Source: Clostridiales bacterium (GTDB lineage: Bacteria > Bacillota > Clostridia > Oscillospirales > Oscillospiraceae). From it: 64,000 bases of DNA. Location: NCBI GenBank assembly GCA_019418625.1, contig DYBL01000043.1, positions 8,353 through 72,352 on the forward strand, read 5' to 3'. Positions within the stretch are counted from its first letter, which is position 1, and the number at the start of each line of letters is the position of its first letter. Made by a program: the position numbers and the translations under genes. This document shows, in pieces, positions 16,701-26,033 of this stretch. The notes below the pieces were generated by a model. The model saw only the letters and a list, made by a program, of their open reading frames with translations, searched no databases and was not told where the DNA came from.

Positions 16701-18749
16701 ATGGCGGATCTGGACACCAGCGTACAATATATCCACGGCGTGGGCCCGGCCCGGGCCAAAAGCCTTGAAAAACTGGGCATCACCACCCTGGGCGAGCTCA
16801 TCTCCTGGTTTCCCCGGCGCTATGAGGACCGCAGCGCCGTCCGCCGCATCGCCGACCTGGAGGCAGGGGAGAGCGCCTGCGTGGAGGCCATGGTGGCCGC
16901 GCCGCCCACGCTGTCCCACATCCGCAAGGGGATGGACCTCATCAAGGTCCGGGCCGTGGACGAAAGCGGCGTACTGGATGTGACCTTCTTCAACCAGACC
17001 TGGCTCAAGGACAACCTCCATCAGGGCGAGACGTATCTTTTTTACGGCCGGGCCGAGGGGAATCTTCTGCGCAAACAGATGGCCTCCCCGGTGGTGGAGC
17101 CCATCGGCCGCCGGGAGCAGACCGGGCGCATCGTGCCCATTTATCCGCTGACCGCCGGCGTCAGCCAGCTGATGCTCTCCCGGTCCATCCGTCAGGGACT
17201 GGACGCCTGCGCCGCCATTTTGCCCGACGCCCTGCCGGACGACGTGCGGCAGTCCCATCAGCTCTGCCGCATCGGCTTTGCTTACGAAAACATCCACTTT
17301 CCCGCCTCGCCGGAGGCCCTGGAGCTGGCCCGCAGGCGGCTGGCCTTTGAGGATCTGTTCCTCTTCTCCCTGGGCCTTGCACAGCTGCGCAGCCGGCGGG
17401 AGGTGGTGGAGATCCCGCCCTGTCCGGCGGTGGATATGGCGCCTTTTTACGCCGCCCTGCCCTTCACCCTCACCGACGCCCAGCGCCGCTGCGTGGATGA
17501 GGCCCTCGCCGACATGCGCTCCGGCCGGCCCATGAACCGGCTCTGTCAGGGCGACGTGGGCTCCGGTAAGACCATGGTGGCCACCGCCTGCGCCTATTTC
17601 GTTGCCAAGGGCGGCCGCCAGGCAGCGCTGATGGCCCCCACGGAGATCCTGGCCCAGCAGCACTACGAGGGCCTGGCCCCCCTGCTGGAGGGACTGGGCG
17701 TCCGCTGCGCACTGCTGACCGGCTCCACATCTGCCAAAGTCAAGCGCTCCGTAGGCGCCCAGCTGGCCGCCGGAGAGATCGGCTTTGTGATCGGCACCCA
17801 CGCCCTTTTGTCTCAGGGCGTGGAGTTTTCCGACCTGGGACTGGTGGTCACGGATGAGCAGCACCGCTTCGGCGTGGCCCAGCGGGCCTCCCTGGCCGCC
17901 AAGGGCACCCATCCCCACACACTGGTCATGTCCGCCACCCCCATTCCCAGGACCCTGGCCCTGATCCTGTACGGAGACCTGGACGTATCCATTATCGACC
18001 AACTGCCCCCCGGACGCAAGGCCGTGGAGACCTTCTCCGTCCCCGGCAGCTACCATGCCCGGATCTACGCCTTTTTGCGCAAGCAGGTGGCCGAGGGACG
18101 GCAGGCCTACATCGTCTGCCCCATGGTGGAGGAGGCGGACGAGCCCGGCGACGAGCGCAAGGCCGTCACCGCCTATGCCCAGAAGCTCCGCCAGGAGGTA
18201 TTCCCGGATCTTCGCATCGCCGTGGTCCACGGAAAGATGAAGCCCAGGGAAAAAGAGAAGGTCATGGCGGCTTTTTCCGCCGGTGAGGCGGACATTCTGG
18301 TGTCCACCACCGTCATTGAGGTAGGCGTGGACGTGCCCAACGCCGCGGTCATGGTGGTGGAAAACGCGGAGCGGTTCGGCCTCAGCCAGCTTCATCAGCT
18401 GCGGGGCCGGGTAGGCCGGGGCAGCCATCAGTCCTACTGTATTCTGATCTCGGACAACAAAAACGAGGAGACCCGCCAGCGGCTCAAGGTCATGACGAAG
18501 ACCAACGACGGCTTCCGCATCGCAGAGGAGGACCTGCGGCTGCGGGGCCCCGGCGACTTCTTCGGCCAGCGTCAGCACGGCCTGCCGGGACTGCGTGTGG
18601 CCGACATCGGCTGCGACACCCAGCTTCTGCGCCAGGCCCAGGCCGCCGCGGAGGACCTGCTCTCCCGTGATCCCAAGCTTTCCACCTGTCCCGCCACGGC
18701 GGAGCAGGTGAAGCGGCTTTTCACCCAGAAGGGCGACAGCCTGAACTAA
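16701..18749 (+). CDS. recG: ATP-dependent DNA helicase RecG
   Basis: The 682-residue protein has the N-terminal wedge/OB domain (about 1-190; QYIHGVGPARAKSLEKLG), then helicase motifs LCQGDVGSGKT (Walker A), APTEILAQQH, TDEQHRFGVAQR (DExH) and SATPIPRTLAL, and the C-terminal half with HGKMKPREKEKVM, STTVIEVGVDVPNA and QLRGRVGRG. RecG remodels stalled replication forks and branch-migrates recombination intermediates. E. coli RecG is 693 residues. ATG 16701 has GAGAGGAGG upstream. The BrnQ gene follows after 24 bases. Confidence 0.97.
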   Translation: MADLDTSVQYIHGVGPARAKSLEKLGITTLGELISWFPRRYEDRSAVRRIADLEAGESACVEAMVAAPPTLSHIRKGMDLIKVRAVDESGVLDVTFFNQTWLKDNLHQGETYLFYGRAEGNLLRKQMASPVVEPIGRREQTGRIVPIYPLTAGVSQLMLSRSIRQGLDACAAILPDALPDDVRQSHQLCRIGFAYENIHFPASPEALELARRRLAFEDLFLFSLGLAQLRSRREVVEIPPCPAVDMAPFYAALPFTLTDAQRRCVDEALADMRSGRPMNRLCQGDVGSGKTMVATACAYFVAKGGRQAALMAPTEILAQQHYEGLAPLLEGLGVRCALLTGSTSAKVKRSVGAQLAAGEIGFVIGTHALLSQGVEFSDLGLVVTDEQHRFGVAQRASLAAKGTHPHTLVMSATPIPRTLALILYGDLDVSIIDQLPPGRKAVETFSVPGSYHARIYAFLRKQVAEGRQAYIVCPMVEEADEPGDERKAVTAYAQKLRQEVFPDLRIAVVHGKMKPREKEKVMAAFSAGEADILVSTTVIEVGVDVPNAAVMVVENAERFGLSQLHQLRGRVGRGSHQSYCILISDNKNEETRQRLKVMTKTNDGFRIAEEDLRLRGPGDFFGQRQHGLPGLRVADIGCDTQLLRQAQAAAEDLLSRDPKLSTCPATAEQVKRLFTQKGDSLN

Positions 18750-18773
18750 AGAAAAATTTGAGAGGAGACCCAC

Positions 18774-20126
18774 ATGGACAGAAAACTCACCGCAAAGGAA
18801 TACCTTTTCCTTTCCTCCATGCTCTTCGGCCTGTTTTTCGGGGCCGGCAACCTGATTTTCCCCGTCCACATGGGGCAGCAGTCCGGCTCCGCCGTATGGG
18901 CTGCCGCCGCCGGCTTCTGTCTCACCGGCGTAGGTCTGCCCCTTTTGGGCATCGCCGCCCTGGGCGCCTCCCGCAGCGACGGTCTTTTTGAGCTGAGCTC
19001 TCTGGTGGGCCGTAAGTACAGCTACTTTTTCACCTGCCTTTTGTACCTGACCATCGGGCCCCTGTTCGCCATTCCCCGCACGGCCACGGTCTCTTTCTCC
19101 GTGGGCATCCAGCCTCTGCTTCCCCAGGAGCACACCCAGCTGGCACTGTGCATCTTCTCGGCGCTGTTTTTCTTGATCGTGCTGTACTTCTCCCTGCGTC
19201 CATCCGGCATCCTCACCTGGGTGGGCAAGATCCTCAATCCCCTGTTCTTGCTGTTCCTCGCCATTCTCACCGTCACCGCGCTGGTCCAGCCCATGAGCGC
19301 CGTGAGCGCCTCGGAGCCCACCGGCGCCTATGCGGCGGGCAGCTTCTTCCAGGGCTTTCTGGATGGCTACAACACCATGGACGCCCCGGCGGCCCTGGCG
19401 TTCGGCATCGTGCTCATCACCGCCATCCGCCGCCTTGGCGTCCAGTCCCCCGGCGCCACCTCCATCTGCACGGTCAAGGCGGGCTTTTTCAGTTCCTTGC
19501 TCATGGCCGGCATCTACGTGATGCTCGCCGTGGTGGGCGCCCAGTCCCGGGCGGTGTACGGCATCTGCGTCGACGGCGGCGAGGCCCTCTACCGGATCGC
19601 CACCCACTACTTTGGCACCTTCGGCGGCGTGCTGCTGGGCGTGACGGTGACGTTTGCCTGCCTCAAGACCGCCATCGGCCTCATCACCTCCTGCGCCGCC
19701 ACCTTTGAAGAGCTGTTCCCCCGGTCCTTCAGCTACAAGACCTATGCGGTGGTGTTCTGCCTGTTCTCCTTCGTGGTGGCCAATTTCGGCCTCAGCCAGA
19801 TCATCCTCTTCTCCCTGCCGGTACTGATGTTCCTCTATCCGCTGACCATCACGCTGACGCTGCTGGGCCTCTTTGGCCGGTGGTTCCGCTATGACCGCCG
19901 GGTGTTCGTGGCCGTGACGGTGCCCACCGCGCTGGCCGCCGCCCTGGATTTTCTCCGCTCCCTGCCCGCCGGTGCCCAGGAACTGCTCCACACCCAGGTC
20001 ATTCTGGAGCCTGCCGCCGGGGTGCTGCCCTTCTTCTCCCAGGGTATGGGCTGGGTCATTCCCGCCTGCCTGGGTCTTGCGGTGGGACTGGCGCTCCACG
20101 TCCTCTCCCCCAAAAAGGCAGCCTGA
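18774..20126 (+). CDS. brnQ: Branched-chain amino acid:cation symporter BrnQ (LIVCS family)
   Basis: A 450-residue membrane protein with about 12 helices. The N-terminal FGLFFGAGNLIFPVHMG is the BrnQ signature, and FLDGYNTMDAPAALAFGIVL is a second conserved block. These carriers import leucine, isoleucine and valine with Na+ or H+. GAGAGGAG precedes the ATG. It shares a transcript with recG by position only; no functional link is implied. A strong terminator follows. Confidence 0.93.
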   Translation: MDRKLTAKEYLFLSSMLFGLFFGAGNLIFPVHMGQQSGSAVWAAAAGFCLTGVGLPLLGIAALGASRSDGLFELSSLVGRKYSYFFTCLLYLTIGPLFAIPRTATVSFSVGIQPLLPQEHTQLALCIFSALFFLIVLYFSLRPSGILTWVGKILNPLFLLFLAILTVTALVQPMSAVSASEPTGAYAAGSFFQGFLDGYNTMDAPAALAFGIVLITAIRRLGVQSPGATSICTVKAGFFSSLLMAGIYVMLAVVGAQSRAVYGICVDGGEALYRIATHYFGTFGGVLLGVTVTFACLKTAIGLITSCAATFEELFPRSFSYKTYAVVFCLFSFVVANFGLSQIILFSLPVLMFLYPLTITLTLLGLFGRWFRYDRRVFVAVTVPTALAAALDFLRSLPAGAQELLHTQVILEPAAGVLPFFSQGMGWVIPACLGLAVGLALHVLSPKKAA

Positions 20127-20136
20127 GCCTGACATT

Positions 20137-20174
20137 AAAAAGCACCGTGCATCGGAAGATGCACGGTGCTTTTT
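20137..20174. terminator. Bidirectional terminator between brnQ and the FCD gene
   Basis: AAAAAGCACCGTGCATC (20137-20153) and GATGCACGGTGCTTTTT (20158-20174) form a perfect 17-base stem with a GGAA loop. Confidence 0.88.
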
Positions 20175-20175
20175 C

Positions 20176-20604
20176 TCACAGGTGTCCCCGGTTCAGCTCC
20201 CGGGTATAGAGCCGGGTCACATACTGCATGTGGGAGCGCATGGCCTGCTCCGCCCGCTCCGGCTCGTTGGCAAGGATCGCCACCATGATGTTCCAGTGCT
20301 GGCTGGCGGACTGGTCGTCCACCTCCGGCAAAAGGGCCCGGTTCCGGCTTAAGTACTCGGTGATCTGCACCATCAGGCTCTGGAGGCTCCGGCGCAGGTA
20401 CTCGTTGTCGGCGATGTCCGCCACGGCCAGATGAAAGTCAAAGTCCCGCTCCAGCTGGTAGTCCACATCCCGGGCAATGGCGTAGCTGAGGGGCTGGCGC
20501 AGCTTGTCTCCGTCCGCCGCCACGGCCTTCTGAGCCGCCAGATATACCAGGGCGCACTCCAGGGCCGCGCGGGTCTCCAATAGCTTTTCAAAATGGGATT
20601 CCAT
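20176..20604 (-). CDS. Stand-alone FCD ligand-binding domain (GntR/FadR-type without the HTH)
   Basis: The 142 residues correspond to the C-terminal FCD domain of FadR-subfamily GntR regulators. The metal/ligand residues are all present: Asp54 and His58 in RDFDFHLAVADIADN, His103 in SQHWNIMVAIL and His125 in AMRSHMQYV. The usual N-terminal winged helix (about 70-80 residues) is absent, and no frame upstream encodes it; the yfbR gene ends 18 bases before. A GAAGGAG site ahead of ATG 20604 suggests real translation of the short form. It could be a truncated regulator or a ligand-binding or modulating protein. Confidence 0.75.
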   Translation of the reverse strand: MESHFEKLLETRAALECALVYLAAQKAVAADGDKLRQPLSYAIARDVDYQLERDFDFHLAVADIADNEYLRRSLQSLMVQITEYLSRNRALLPEVDDQSASQHWNIMVAILANEPERAEQAMRSHMQYVTRLYTRELNRGHL

Positions 20605-20622
20605 ATCCGTCTCCTTCCCCGG

Positions 20623-21198
20623 TCACTTCAGCTGGTCCAGTGTCAGGGAGAAACTGTCCAGGAACGTGTCCATAAAATACTGTACTTCCGGCAGGCCATA
20701 GCTCTCCAGAGCCGCGCGGGTCTGCTCCGCCGCCTGGCGGAACTCCCCGTTGCCCGCCTTGAGCTCCTCCAGGCACTTGATATATGCCGAGAGCTTGTCC
20801 GCCGCCTTCACCAGCGCCGCCGTCTCGCTGTCGCGCTCTTCCAGCACCGGGGCATAGGCCCCCCGCAGCGCCGGCGGCACCATGTCCAAAAGCCGCCGGG
20901 CCGCATCGGCTTCCACATCCTTGTAAGCCGTGCGGATGGCGGGATTCATGTACTTGATGGGGGTGGGCATGTCGCCGGTGAATATCTCGCCGGCATCGTG
21001 ATAGAGCGCTGCCACCGCCACCGCTCCCGCGTCCACATTGCCGCCGAAGCACGCATTGCGGATCACCGCCAGGGCGTGGGCCAGCACCGCCACCTGGTGG
21101 CTGTGCTCCTGAACGTTTTCCGGTGCGGTGTTGCGCATGAGCGCCCAGCGCTGGATGAAGCGCATGCGGAATATGTAGGCAAAAAAATGGCTTTTCAA
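20623..21198 (-). CDS. yfbR: 5'-deoxynucleotidase YfbR-like HD-domain phosphohydrolase
   Basis: This 191-residue protein aligns with E. coli YfbR, which removes phosphate from dNMPs. HSHQVAVLAHALA, YHDAGEIFTGDMPTPIKY and KAADKLSAYIKCLEELKAGN carry the HD metal ligands and the family-specific segments. The TTG start at 21198 is preferred: GAGGAG is 8 bases upstream and the product then begins KSHFFAY, like MKQSHFFAH of E. coli. A GTG three codons earlier overlaps the mtaB stop and lies right against the SD. The gene is coupled to mtaB upstream and followed by the FCD gene. Confidence 0.9.
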   Translation of the reverse strand: MKSHFFAYIFRMRFIQRWALMRNTAPENVQEHSHQVAVLAHALAVIRNACFGGNVDAGAVAVAALYHDAGEIFTGDMPTPIKYMNPAIRTAYKDVEADAARRLLDMVPPALRGAYAPVLEERDSETAALVKAADKLSAYIKCLEELKAGNGEFRQAAEQTRAALESYGLPEVQYFMDTFLDSFSLTLDQLK

Positions 21199-21203
21199 CG
21201 GCC

Positions 21204-22490
21204 TCACTCCTCGATGGTTCCAAACAGCACCCGCCCGTCGGTGCCGGTGATGCGGACGGAGCGCACTTCATTGTGCAGATCCTCACCCTCTGCGAATACC
21301 TCCATGTAGTTGGGGGCATGGCCGGCGTAGCGGCCGTCCTTGGGCTGCTCAAAGAGCACCGGATACACCTCGCCCACGCAGCCTTCCAGATAGTCCCGGT
21401 GCATCTGGGCAGCCACCTCCGCCGCCCGGCGGGCCCGCTCCTCCTTTACCTGGGCGCTTACCTGCTCCATCTTGGCCGCCGGGGTGCCGGGGCGGATGGA
21501 GTAGGGGAACAGGTGCATCTGGGCAAAGCCGCACTTGCGGATAAAGTCCAGCGTGGTGGAAAACTCCTCCTCCGTCTCGCCGGGGAAGCCCACGATCATG
21601 TCCGTGGTGACGGCGGGGCGGTGGAAATGGCGGTTCAAAAGCTCCACGGACTCCAAATACCGGGCCGTGTCGTACTTGCGGTTCATGCGCTTGAGGGTGG
21701 CGTCACACCCGCTCTGCATGGACAGGTGGAACTGGGGGCAGAGGGTGGGAATGGCGGATGCCCGGCGGCAGAACTCCTCCGTCACGGTGCGGGGCTCCAG
21801 GCTGCCCAGCCGCAGCCGCACATCGCCCACTGCCGCCGCCACGGCCTCCAGAAGGTCGATGAGGCTCTTGCCGCACTTGAGGTCCTGGCCCCAGGAGGAG
21901 ATCTCGATGCCGGTGATAACGATCTCCCGGTAGCCCTGGTCTGCCAGCGCACGGGCCTGCTCCACCACCACGTCCAGCGGTGCCGAGCGCACGGGGCCTC
22001 TTGCGTAGGGAATGATGCAGTACGAGCAGAAGTTCACGCACCCATCCTCCACCTTCAGCATGGCGCGGGTGCGGTTTTCCCCACCACCGGCGGGCAGCAC
22101 TTCAAAGGTGCGCCGGTCAAAGGAGCGGTCGATGGATTCGATGAGGCGCCGTTCCCGGGCCGCCTCCTCCAAAAGGTCCAAAAAGCCCGCCCGGTCGCCG
22201 GTACCGGAGATCAGGTCCACATCCAGCGCGGCCATGTCCTCCTGGTGGGTCTGGGGATAGCAGCCGCACACGGCCAGCAATGCACCGGGGTGCTCCCGGC
22301 GCACCCGGTGGAGCACCTTGCGGGACTTCTGGTCGCTGACGGCGGTGACGGAGCAGGTATTGACCACATAGGCGTCCGCCTCGCCGGAAAAATCCACCAC
22401 CTGGTGGCCCCGCTGGCGCAGCAGCTGCTCCATGGCCTGGGTCTCATATTGGTTCATCTTGCACCCAAGGGTGTAAAAGGCAACTTTCAT
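21204..22490 (-). CDS. mtaB: tRNA (t6A37) C2-methylthiotransferase MtaB
   Basis: A 428-residue radical SAM methylthiotransferase that converts t6A37 to ms2t6A37 in tRNAs reading ANN codons. It has the N-terminal cluster-binding domain (TLGCKMNQYE, NTCSVTAVSDQKSRK, CGCYPQ), the radical SAM motif CVNFCSYCIIPYARG, and a C-terminal TRAM domain. Conserved GxE-type segments such as GIEISSWGQDL fit MtaB rather than MiaB. AAGGAG sits 5 bases before ATG 22490. A near-consensus promoter (22577-22549) drives it, divergent from a cysteine desulfurase gene. Confidence 0.95.
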   Translation of the reverse strand: MKVAFYTLGCKMNQYETQAMEQLLRQRGHQVVDFSGEADAYVVNTCSVTAVSDQKSRKVLHRVRREHPGALLAVCGCYPQTHQEDMAALDVDLISGTGDRAGFLDLLEEAARERRLIESIDRSFDRRTFEVLPAGGGENRTRAMLKVEDGCVNFCSYCIIPYARGPVRSAPLDVVVEQARALADQGYREIVITGIEISSWGQDLKCGKSLIDLLEAVAAAVGDVRLRLGSLEPRTVTEEFCRRASAIPTLCPQFHLSMQSGCDATLKRMNRKYDTARYLESVELLNRHFHRPAVTTDMIVGFPGETEEEFSTTLDFIRKCGFAQMHLFPYSIRPGTPAAKMEQVSAQVKEERARRAAEVAAQMHRDYLEGCVGEVYPVLFEQPKDGRYAGHAPNYMEVFAEGEDLHNEVRSVRITGTDGRVLFGTIEE

Positions 22491-22499
22491 GGAATCTCC

Positions 22500-22528
22500 T
22501 TGCACTTTCCTGGAATTCTCTATATAAT
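22500..22528 (+). promoter_or_regulatory. Promoter of the cysteine desulfurase gene
   Basis: TTGCAC (22500-22505), a 17-base spacer and TATAAT (22523-22528). It overlaps the leader of the divergent mtaB gene. Confidence 0.7.
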
Positions 22529-22548
22529 GATAAAACTGTTTCTTATTG

Positions 22549-22577
22549 ATTATACTTTGATTTTCTCCGTTGGGCAA
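22549..22577 (-). promoter_or_regulatory. Promoter of mtaB-yfbR-FCD
   Basis: On the minus strand TTGCCC (22577-22572), a 17-base spacer and TATAAT (22554-22549) lie about 60 bases before the mtaB start. Confidence 0.7.
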
Positions 22578-22601
22578 GACCCAATGAAAGGAGCGCTTTG
22601 C

Positions 22602-23738
22602 ATGGTTTATCTGGATCACGCCGCCACCACACCTGTCCCGGCGGCCGTGGCGGACGAGATGTACACGGTACTGCGCGCGCAGTTCGGCAATCCAAGCGCC
22701 CAGTATCCCATGGGGCTGGAGATGAAACGGCGGGTGGAGTCCTGGCGCTCCGTCGTGGCCGGGGCACTGGGCTGCCAGCCGGGAGAGCTGTACTTCACCT
22801 CCTGCGGCACCGAGGGCGACGCCTGGGCCATCCATGCCGCCTGCTGGCAAAACCGCCGGGTGGGCAAGCACATCGTCACTACCGCCGTGGAGCACAGCGC
22901 CGTGCTGGAGAGCTGCCGGTGGATGGCCCAGGATGGCTGGGAGGTGACCTATGTTGCCCCCGAGCCCGGCACGGGCCGCATCAGCGCCCAGGCCGTGCTG
23001 GACGCCGTCCGGCCGGACACGGCGCTGGTCTCCTGCATGCTGGTGAACAACGAGCTTGGCTGCGTGTATCCTATTGCCGAGATCGCCCGTGGCCTTTCTG
23101 CCAAAAATCCAAAGACGCTGCTGCATACCGACGCGGTCCAGGGCTTTTTGAAGGTCCCCTTCACCCCCAAGTCCTTGGGAGCGGACTTTGTTACCATCTC
23201 CGCCCATAAGATCGGCGGCCCCAAGGGCATCGGCGCGCTGTACATGGGGCCCAGGGTCCGCAATCCCCGTCCGCTGCTGCCCGGCGGCGGCCAGGAGGGC
23301 GGAGCGCGCTCCGGTACGGAGGCCACGGCCCAGATCGCCGGATTTGCCAAGGCGGTGGAGCTGCGGCTATCGTTTCTCAAGGAGCATCCCCACCATTTGG
23401 AGGAGATCCGGGACTATGCCCGGGAGAAGCTGGCCCAGCTGCCGGATGTGCTTTTGATCGGGCAGGGAGACGCCCCCCACATTCTCTCCCTTTCCATGGT
23501 GGGCTGGCCCAGCCAGAACATGGTCAATGACCTGGGCAGCCAGGGCATCTGCATCTCCGCCGGCTCCGCCTGCCACAAGGGCAAGCCCAGCCACGTAGTG
23601 GCCGCGCTGAAGCTGCCCAAAAAGACTGCCGGCAGCGTCATCCGATTGAGCTTCGGGCCGGAGACCACCACCGACGACATCGATGCCTGTGCCGACGCCC
23701 TCCGGCGTCATCACGATACCCGCATGCCCATGCTGTAA
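22602..23738 (+). CDS. Cysteine desulfurase (NifS/IscS-like, class V aminotransferase fold)
   Basis: The 378-residue PLP enzyme should release sulfur from L-cysteine as a persulfide. It has YLDHAATTPVP, the His of VEHSAVLES, the Schiff-base lysine in SAHKIGGPKGIG, RSGTEATAQIAGFAKA and the active-site Cys in ISAGSACHKGKPSH. No IscU or IscR gene is adjacent; divergent mtaB is a sulfur-using tRNA enzyme, so supply of sulfur for tRNA thiolation is a possible but unproven role. AAAGGAG lies 8 bases before ATG 22602. Confidence 0.92.
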   Translation: MVYLDHAATTPVPAAVADEMYTVLRAQFGNPSAQYPMGLEMKRRVESWRSVVAGALGCQPGELYFTSCGTEGDAWAIHAACWQNRRVGKHIVTTAVEHSAVLESCRWMAQDGWEVTYVAPEPGTGRISAQAVLDAVRPDTALVSCMLVNNELGCVYPIAEIARGLSAKNPKTLLHTDAVQGFLKVPFTPKSLGADFVTISAHKIGGPKGIGALYMGPRVRNPRPLLPGGGQEGGARSGTEATAQIAGFAKAVELRLSFLKEHPHHLEEIRDYAREKLAQLPDVLLIGQGDAPHILSLSMVGWPSQNMVNDLGSQGICISAGSACHKGKPSHVVAALKLPKKTAGSVIRLSFGPETTTDDIDACADALRRHHDTRMPML

Positions 23739-23790
23739 GCAGGGCGCATCTGTTTTGATATTTTGATATAGAGAAAAGGAACCGGAACCC

Positions 23791-25179
23791 ATGTTACGTT
23801 ATCTCCGCCGCCCGCCTCTTTTCTATAAGAGGCTCTTTCTGCTGGCTCTGCCGCTGATCCTGCAAAACCTCATCACCACCTCTCTGGGCTTTGTGGACAC
23901 CTTCATGGTAGGTCTGCTGGGCGACACCCAGCTCTCCGCCGTCACCGCCGCCAACGCCCCCATCTTTTTGGTGCAGGTCATCATCTTCGGCCTCATGAGC
24001 GGCCTGGCCATCCTGGTCAGCCAGTTCTGGGGCAAGGCGGACATGCCCGCCATCAACCGCTGCATGGGCATCGCCATGTACGCAGGCTTCACCATCGCCG
24101 CCTGTGCCGCCGCCGTGCTGTTCTTGTTTCCGGAGGCGGTGCTGTCCATGGTGACGGACAACGCCGTGCTCATTACCGAGGGCACGCCGTATCTTCGCAT
24201 CGTGGGCATCTCCTACATTTTCAACGCCGTCAGCAGCGTGTATGTGAGCATGCAGCGCAGCGCGGAAAATCCCCTGTTCGGCATGCTGGTGTTCGCCACG
24301 TCCATGCTGCTGAACACCTTCTTGAACTACTGCTTCATTTTCGGCAACTTCGGTGCCCCCGCCCTGGGCGTCACCGGCGCCGCCATCGCCACGCTGACCT
24401 CCCGCATCGTGGAATTTCTGATCGTGGTGGTCTATGCCCTCCGCAGCCGCCGGGTGCCCCTCATGCCCCGTGCCCTGTTCTGCCCGGGCCGCGCCACCGT
24501 GCGCATCTATGTCAAGTACGCAACGCCCGTGCTCATCAATGAGACGTTCTGGGGCCTTGGCACCACCATGATGACCGTCATCATGGGCCACATGGCCATC
24601 AGCGCCGACACGCTGGCCGCCTACGCCATCATGGGCAATATCGACAAGTTCTCCACGGTCTCCTGCTTCGGTCTGGCCGGCGCCACCGCCGTCATCATCG
24701 GAAAGCGCATCGGCGAGGGTGCCTCCAAGGACGAGGTATACGATCTGAGCTGGTGTCTGCTGCTGGTGGCCCTGGGCCTTGGCATCCTCATCGGCGGCGT
24801 GCTGGCCGTGACGCTGCCCACGCTGTTCATTCCCTATCTCTACCCCCTGTTCTCCCTGTCCCCCACAGCCACAGAGGCGGCGGCCACCATGTGCATTGTC
24901 TACCTTTTGACCATGCCCCTCAAATCCTTTGATATCTCCAACATCACCGGTGTGCTCCGGGCCGGCGGCGATGCCACCATGGCCTCCATCATCGACCTGG
25001 TGCCTTTGTGGTGCGCGGCGGTGCCCCTGGCCGCTCTGGCCGCTCTGGTGCTGGACGCGCCCATGATCTTCGTGTGCCTGGGTCTGTACGCAGAGAACTT
25101 CTTCAAGTGCCCCTGGGGCATCATCCGCCTGCGCAGCCGCAAGTGGATCAACGACGTGACCAGGGGGCTTGACCTATGA
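23791..25179 (+). CDS. MATE-family efflux transporter
   Basis: A 462-residue, roughly 12-helix transporter: FVDTFMVGLLGDTQLSAVTAAN in helix 1-2 and the repeat-half segment ADTLAAYAIMGNIDKF. It belongs to a different MATE branch from the one at 11714-13063 and the two differ widely in sequence. Its TGA overlaps the ATG of the rlmA-like gene by four bases (ATGA), so these two genes are translationally coupled. The substrate is not predictable. Confidence 0.9.
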   Translation: MLRYLRRPPLFYKRLFLLALPLILQNLITTSLGFVDTFMVGLLGDTQLSAVTAANAPIFLVQVIIFGLMSGLAILVSQFWGKADMPAINRCMGIAMYAGFTIAACAAAVLFLFPEAVLSMVTDNAVLITEGTPYLRIVGISYIFNAVSSVYVSMQRSAENPLFGMLVFATSMLLNTFLNYCFIFGNFGAPALGVTGAAIATLTSRIVEFLIVVVYALRSRRVPLMPRALFCPGRATVRIYVKYATPVLINETFWGLGTTMMTVIMGHMAISADTLAAYAIMGNIDKFSTVSCFGLAGATAVIIGKRIGEGASKDEVYDLSWCLLLVALGLGILIGGVLAVTLPTLFIPYLYPLFSLSPTATEAAATMCIVYLLTMPLKSFDISNITGVLRAGGDATMASIIDLVPLWCAAVPLAALAALVLDAPMIFVCLGLYAENFFKCPWGIIRLRSRKWINDVTRGLDL

Positions 25180-25997
25180 GCTTTTTCTGCTGCCCCGTGT
25201 GCGGCGCGCCGCTGGAGCGAGCCGGCGGCGCCCTGCGCTGCGGCAAGGGCCACAGCTTCGATACCGCCCGGGAAGGCTATACCCACCTGCTGCCGCCCAA
25301 CCGCAAGCACTCCGCCGCCCCCGGCGATGACAAGGGCATGGCGGCAGCCCGCCGGGCCTTTTTGCAGCGGGGCTACTATGCGCCTTTGCGCGACGCTCTG
25401 TGCGAGCTGGCTGTGCGCTATACCGGCCCCTCCCCCGCCGTGCTGGACGCAGGCTGCGGCGAGGGGTACTACACCGGCGGCATATACCGGGCCCTCCGGG
25501 CCGCGGGCAAGCAGCCCCGGGCCGCGGGCATCGATATCTCCAAATTCATCCTGCGCTATGCCGCAAAAGCAGAGAAGGACATCGAGTTCGCCGTGGCCTC
25601 CTCCTACCACCTGCCGGTGGCGGACAGGTCCGTGGATCTGCTGATCAACTGCTTTTCTCCTCTGGCGCTGGAGGAGTTTTCCCGGGTGCTTCGTCCCGGC
25701 GGCGCCTTTTTCTACGTGGTGCCCGGCCCCATGCACCTTTGGGAGATGAAGCAGGTACTCTATGACACCCCCTATCCCAATGAGGAAAAGGAGACGCCCT
25801 ATCCCGGCTTTGCCTACCGGGAGATCGTGCCGGTTTCCGCTGTCATCACCCTCCCCGCTCAGGAGGATATCCACGCTCTGTTCCAGATGACGCCTTACTT
25901 CTGGAAAACGCCCCAGGCAGGGACGGCGCGCCTTTCGCAGCTGGAAACGCTCACCGTCCGCACGGAGTTTCGCATCCACGTGTTTACCAGAGAATAA
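25176..25997 (+). CDS. rlmA: 23S rRNA (guanine-N1)-methyltransferase RlmA-type
   Basis: The 273-residue protein begins with a zinc ribbon (CCPVCGAPLE ... LRCGKGHSFD) followed by a Rossmann methyltransferase domain with VLDAGCGEGYYTGGIY. This two-part layout and the DTAREGYTHLLPPN segment identify the RlmA(I)/RlmA(II) family, which methylates 23S rRNA near position 745/748 and can influence macrolide sensitivity. The gene overlaps the MATE gene by four bases. Which of the two guanines is methylated cannot be told from sequence alone. Confidence 0.88.
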   Translation: MSFFCCPVCGAPLERAGGALRCGKGHSFDTAREGYTHLLPPNRKHSAAPGDDKGMAAARRAFLQRGYYAPLRDALCELAVRYTGPSPAVLDAGCGEGYYTGGIYRALRAAGKQPRAAGIDISKFILRYAAKAEKDIEFAVASSYHLPVADRSVDLLINCFSPLALEEFSRVLRPGGAFFYVVPGPMHLWEMKQVLYDTPYPNEEKETPYPGFAYREIVPVSAVITLPAQEDIHALFQMTPYFWKTPQAGTARLSQLETLTVRTEFRIHVFTRE

Positions 25998-26033
25998 AAA
26001 GAGTCCCGCGGCATCTGCCGCGGGACTCTTTTT
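25996..26033. terminator. Bidirectional terminator between rlmA and the acyltransferase
   Basis: An 18-base perfect stem (25996-26013 with 26016-26033) carries A5 and T5 ends. It ends at the first base of the TAA of the convergent gene. Confidence 0.88.

Noticed and set aside
16674..20135. A 1153-codon open frame antisense to recG and brnQ
   Set aside because: It is low-complexity (Gly, His, Gln, Glu rich) and exactly opposes two clear genes; such frames arise from GC-rich codon bias.
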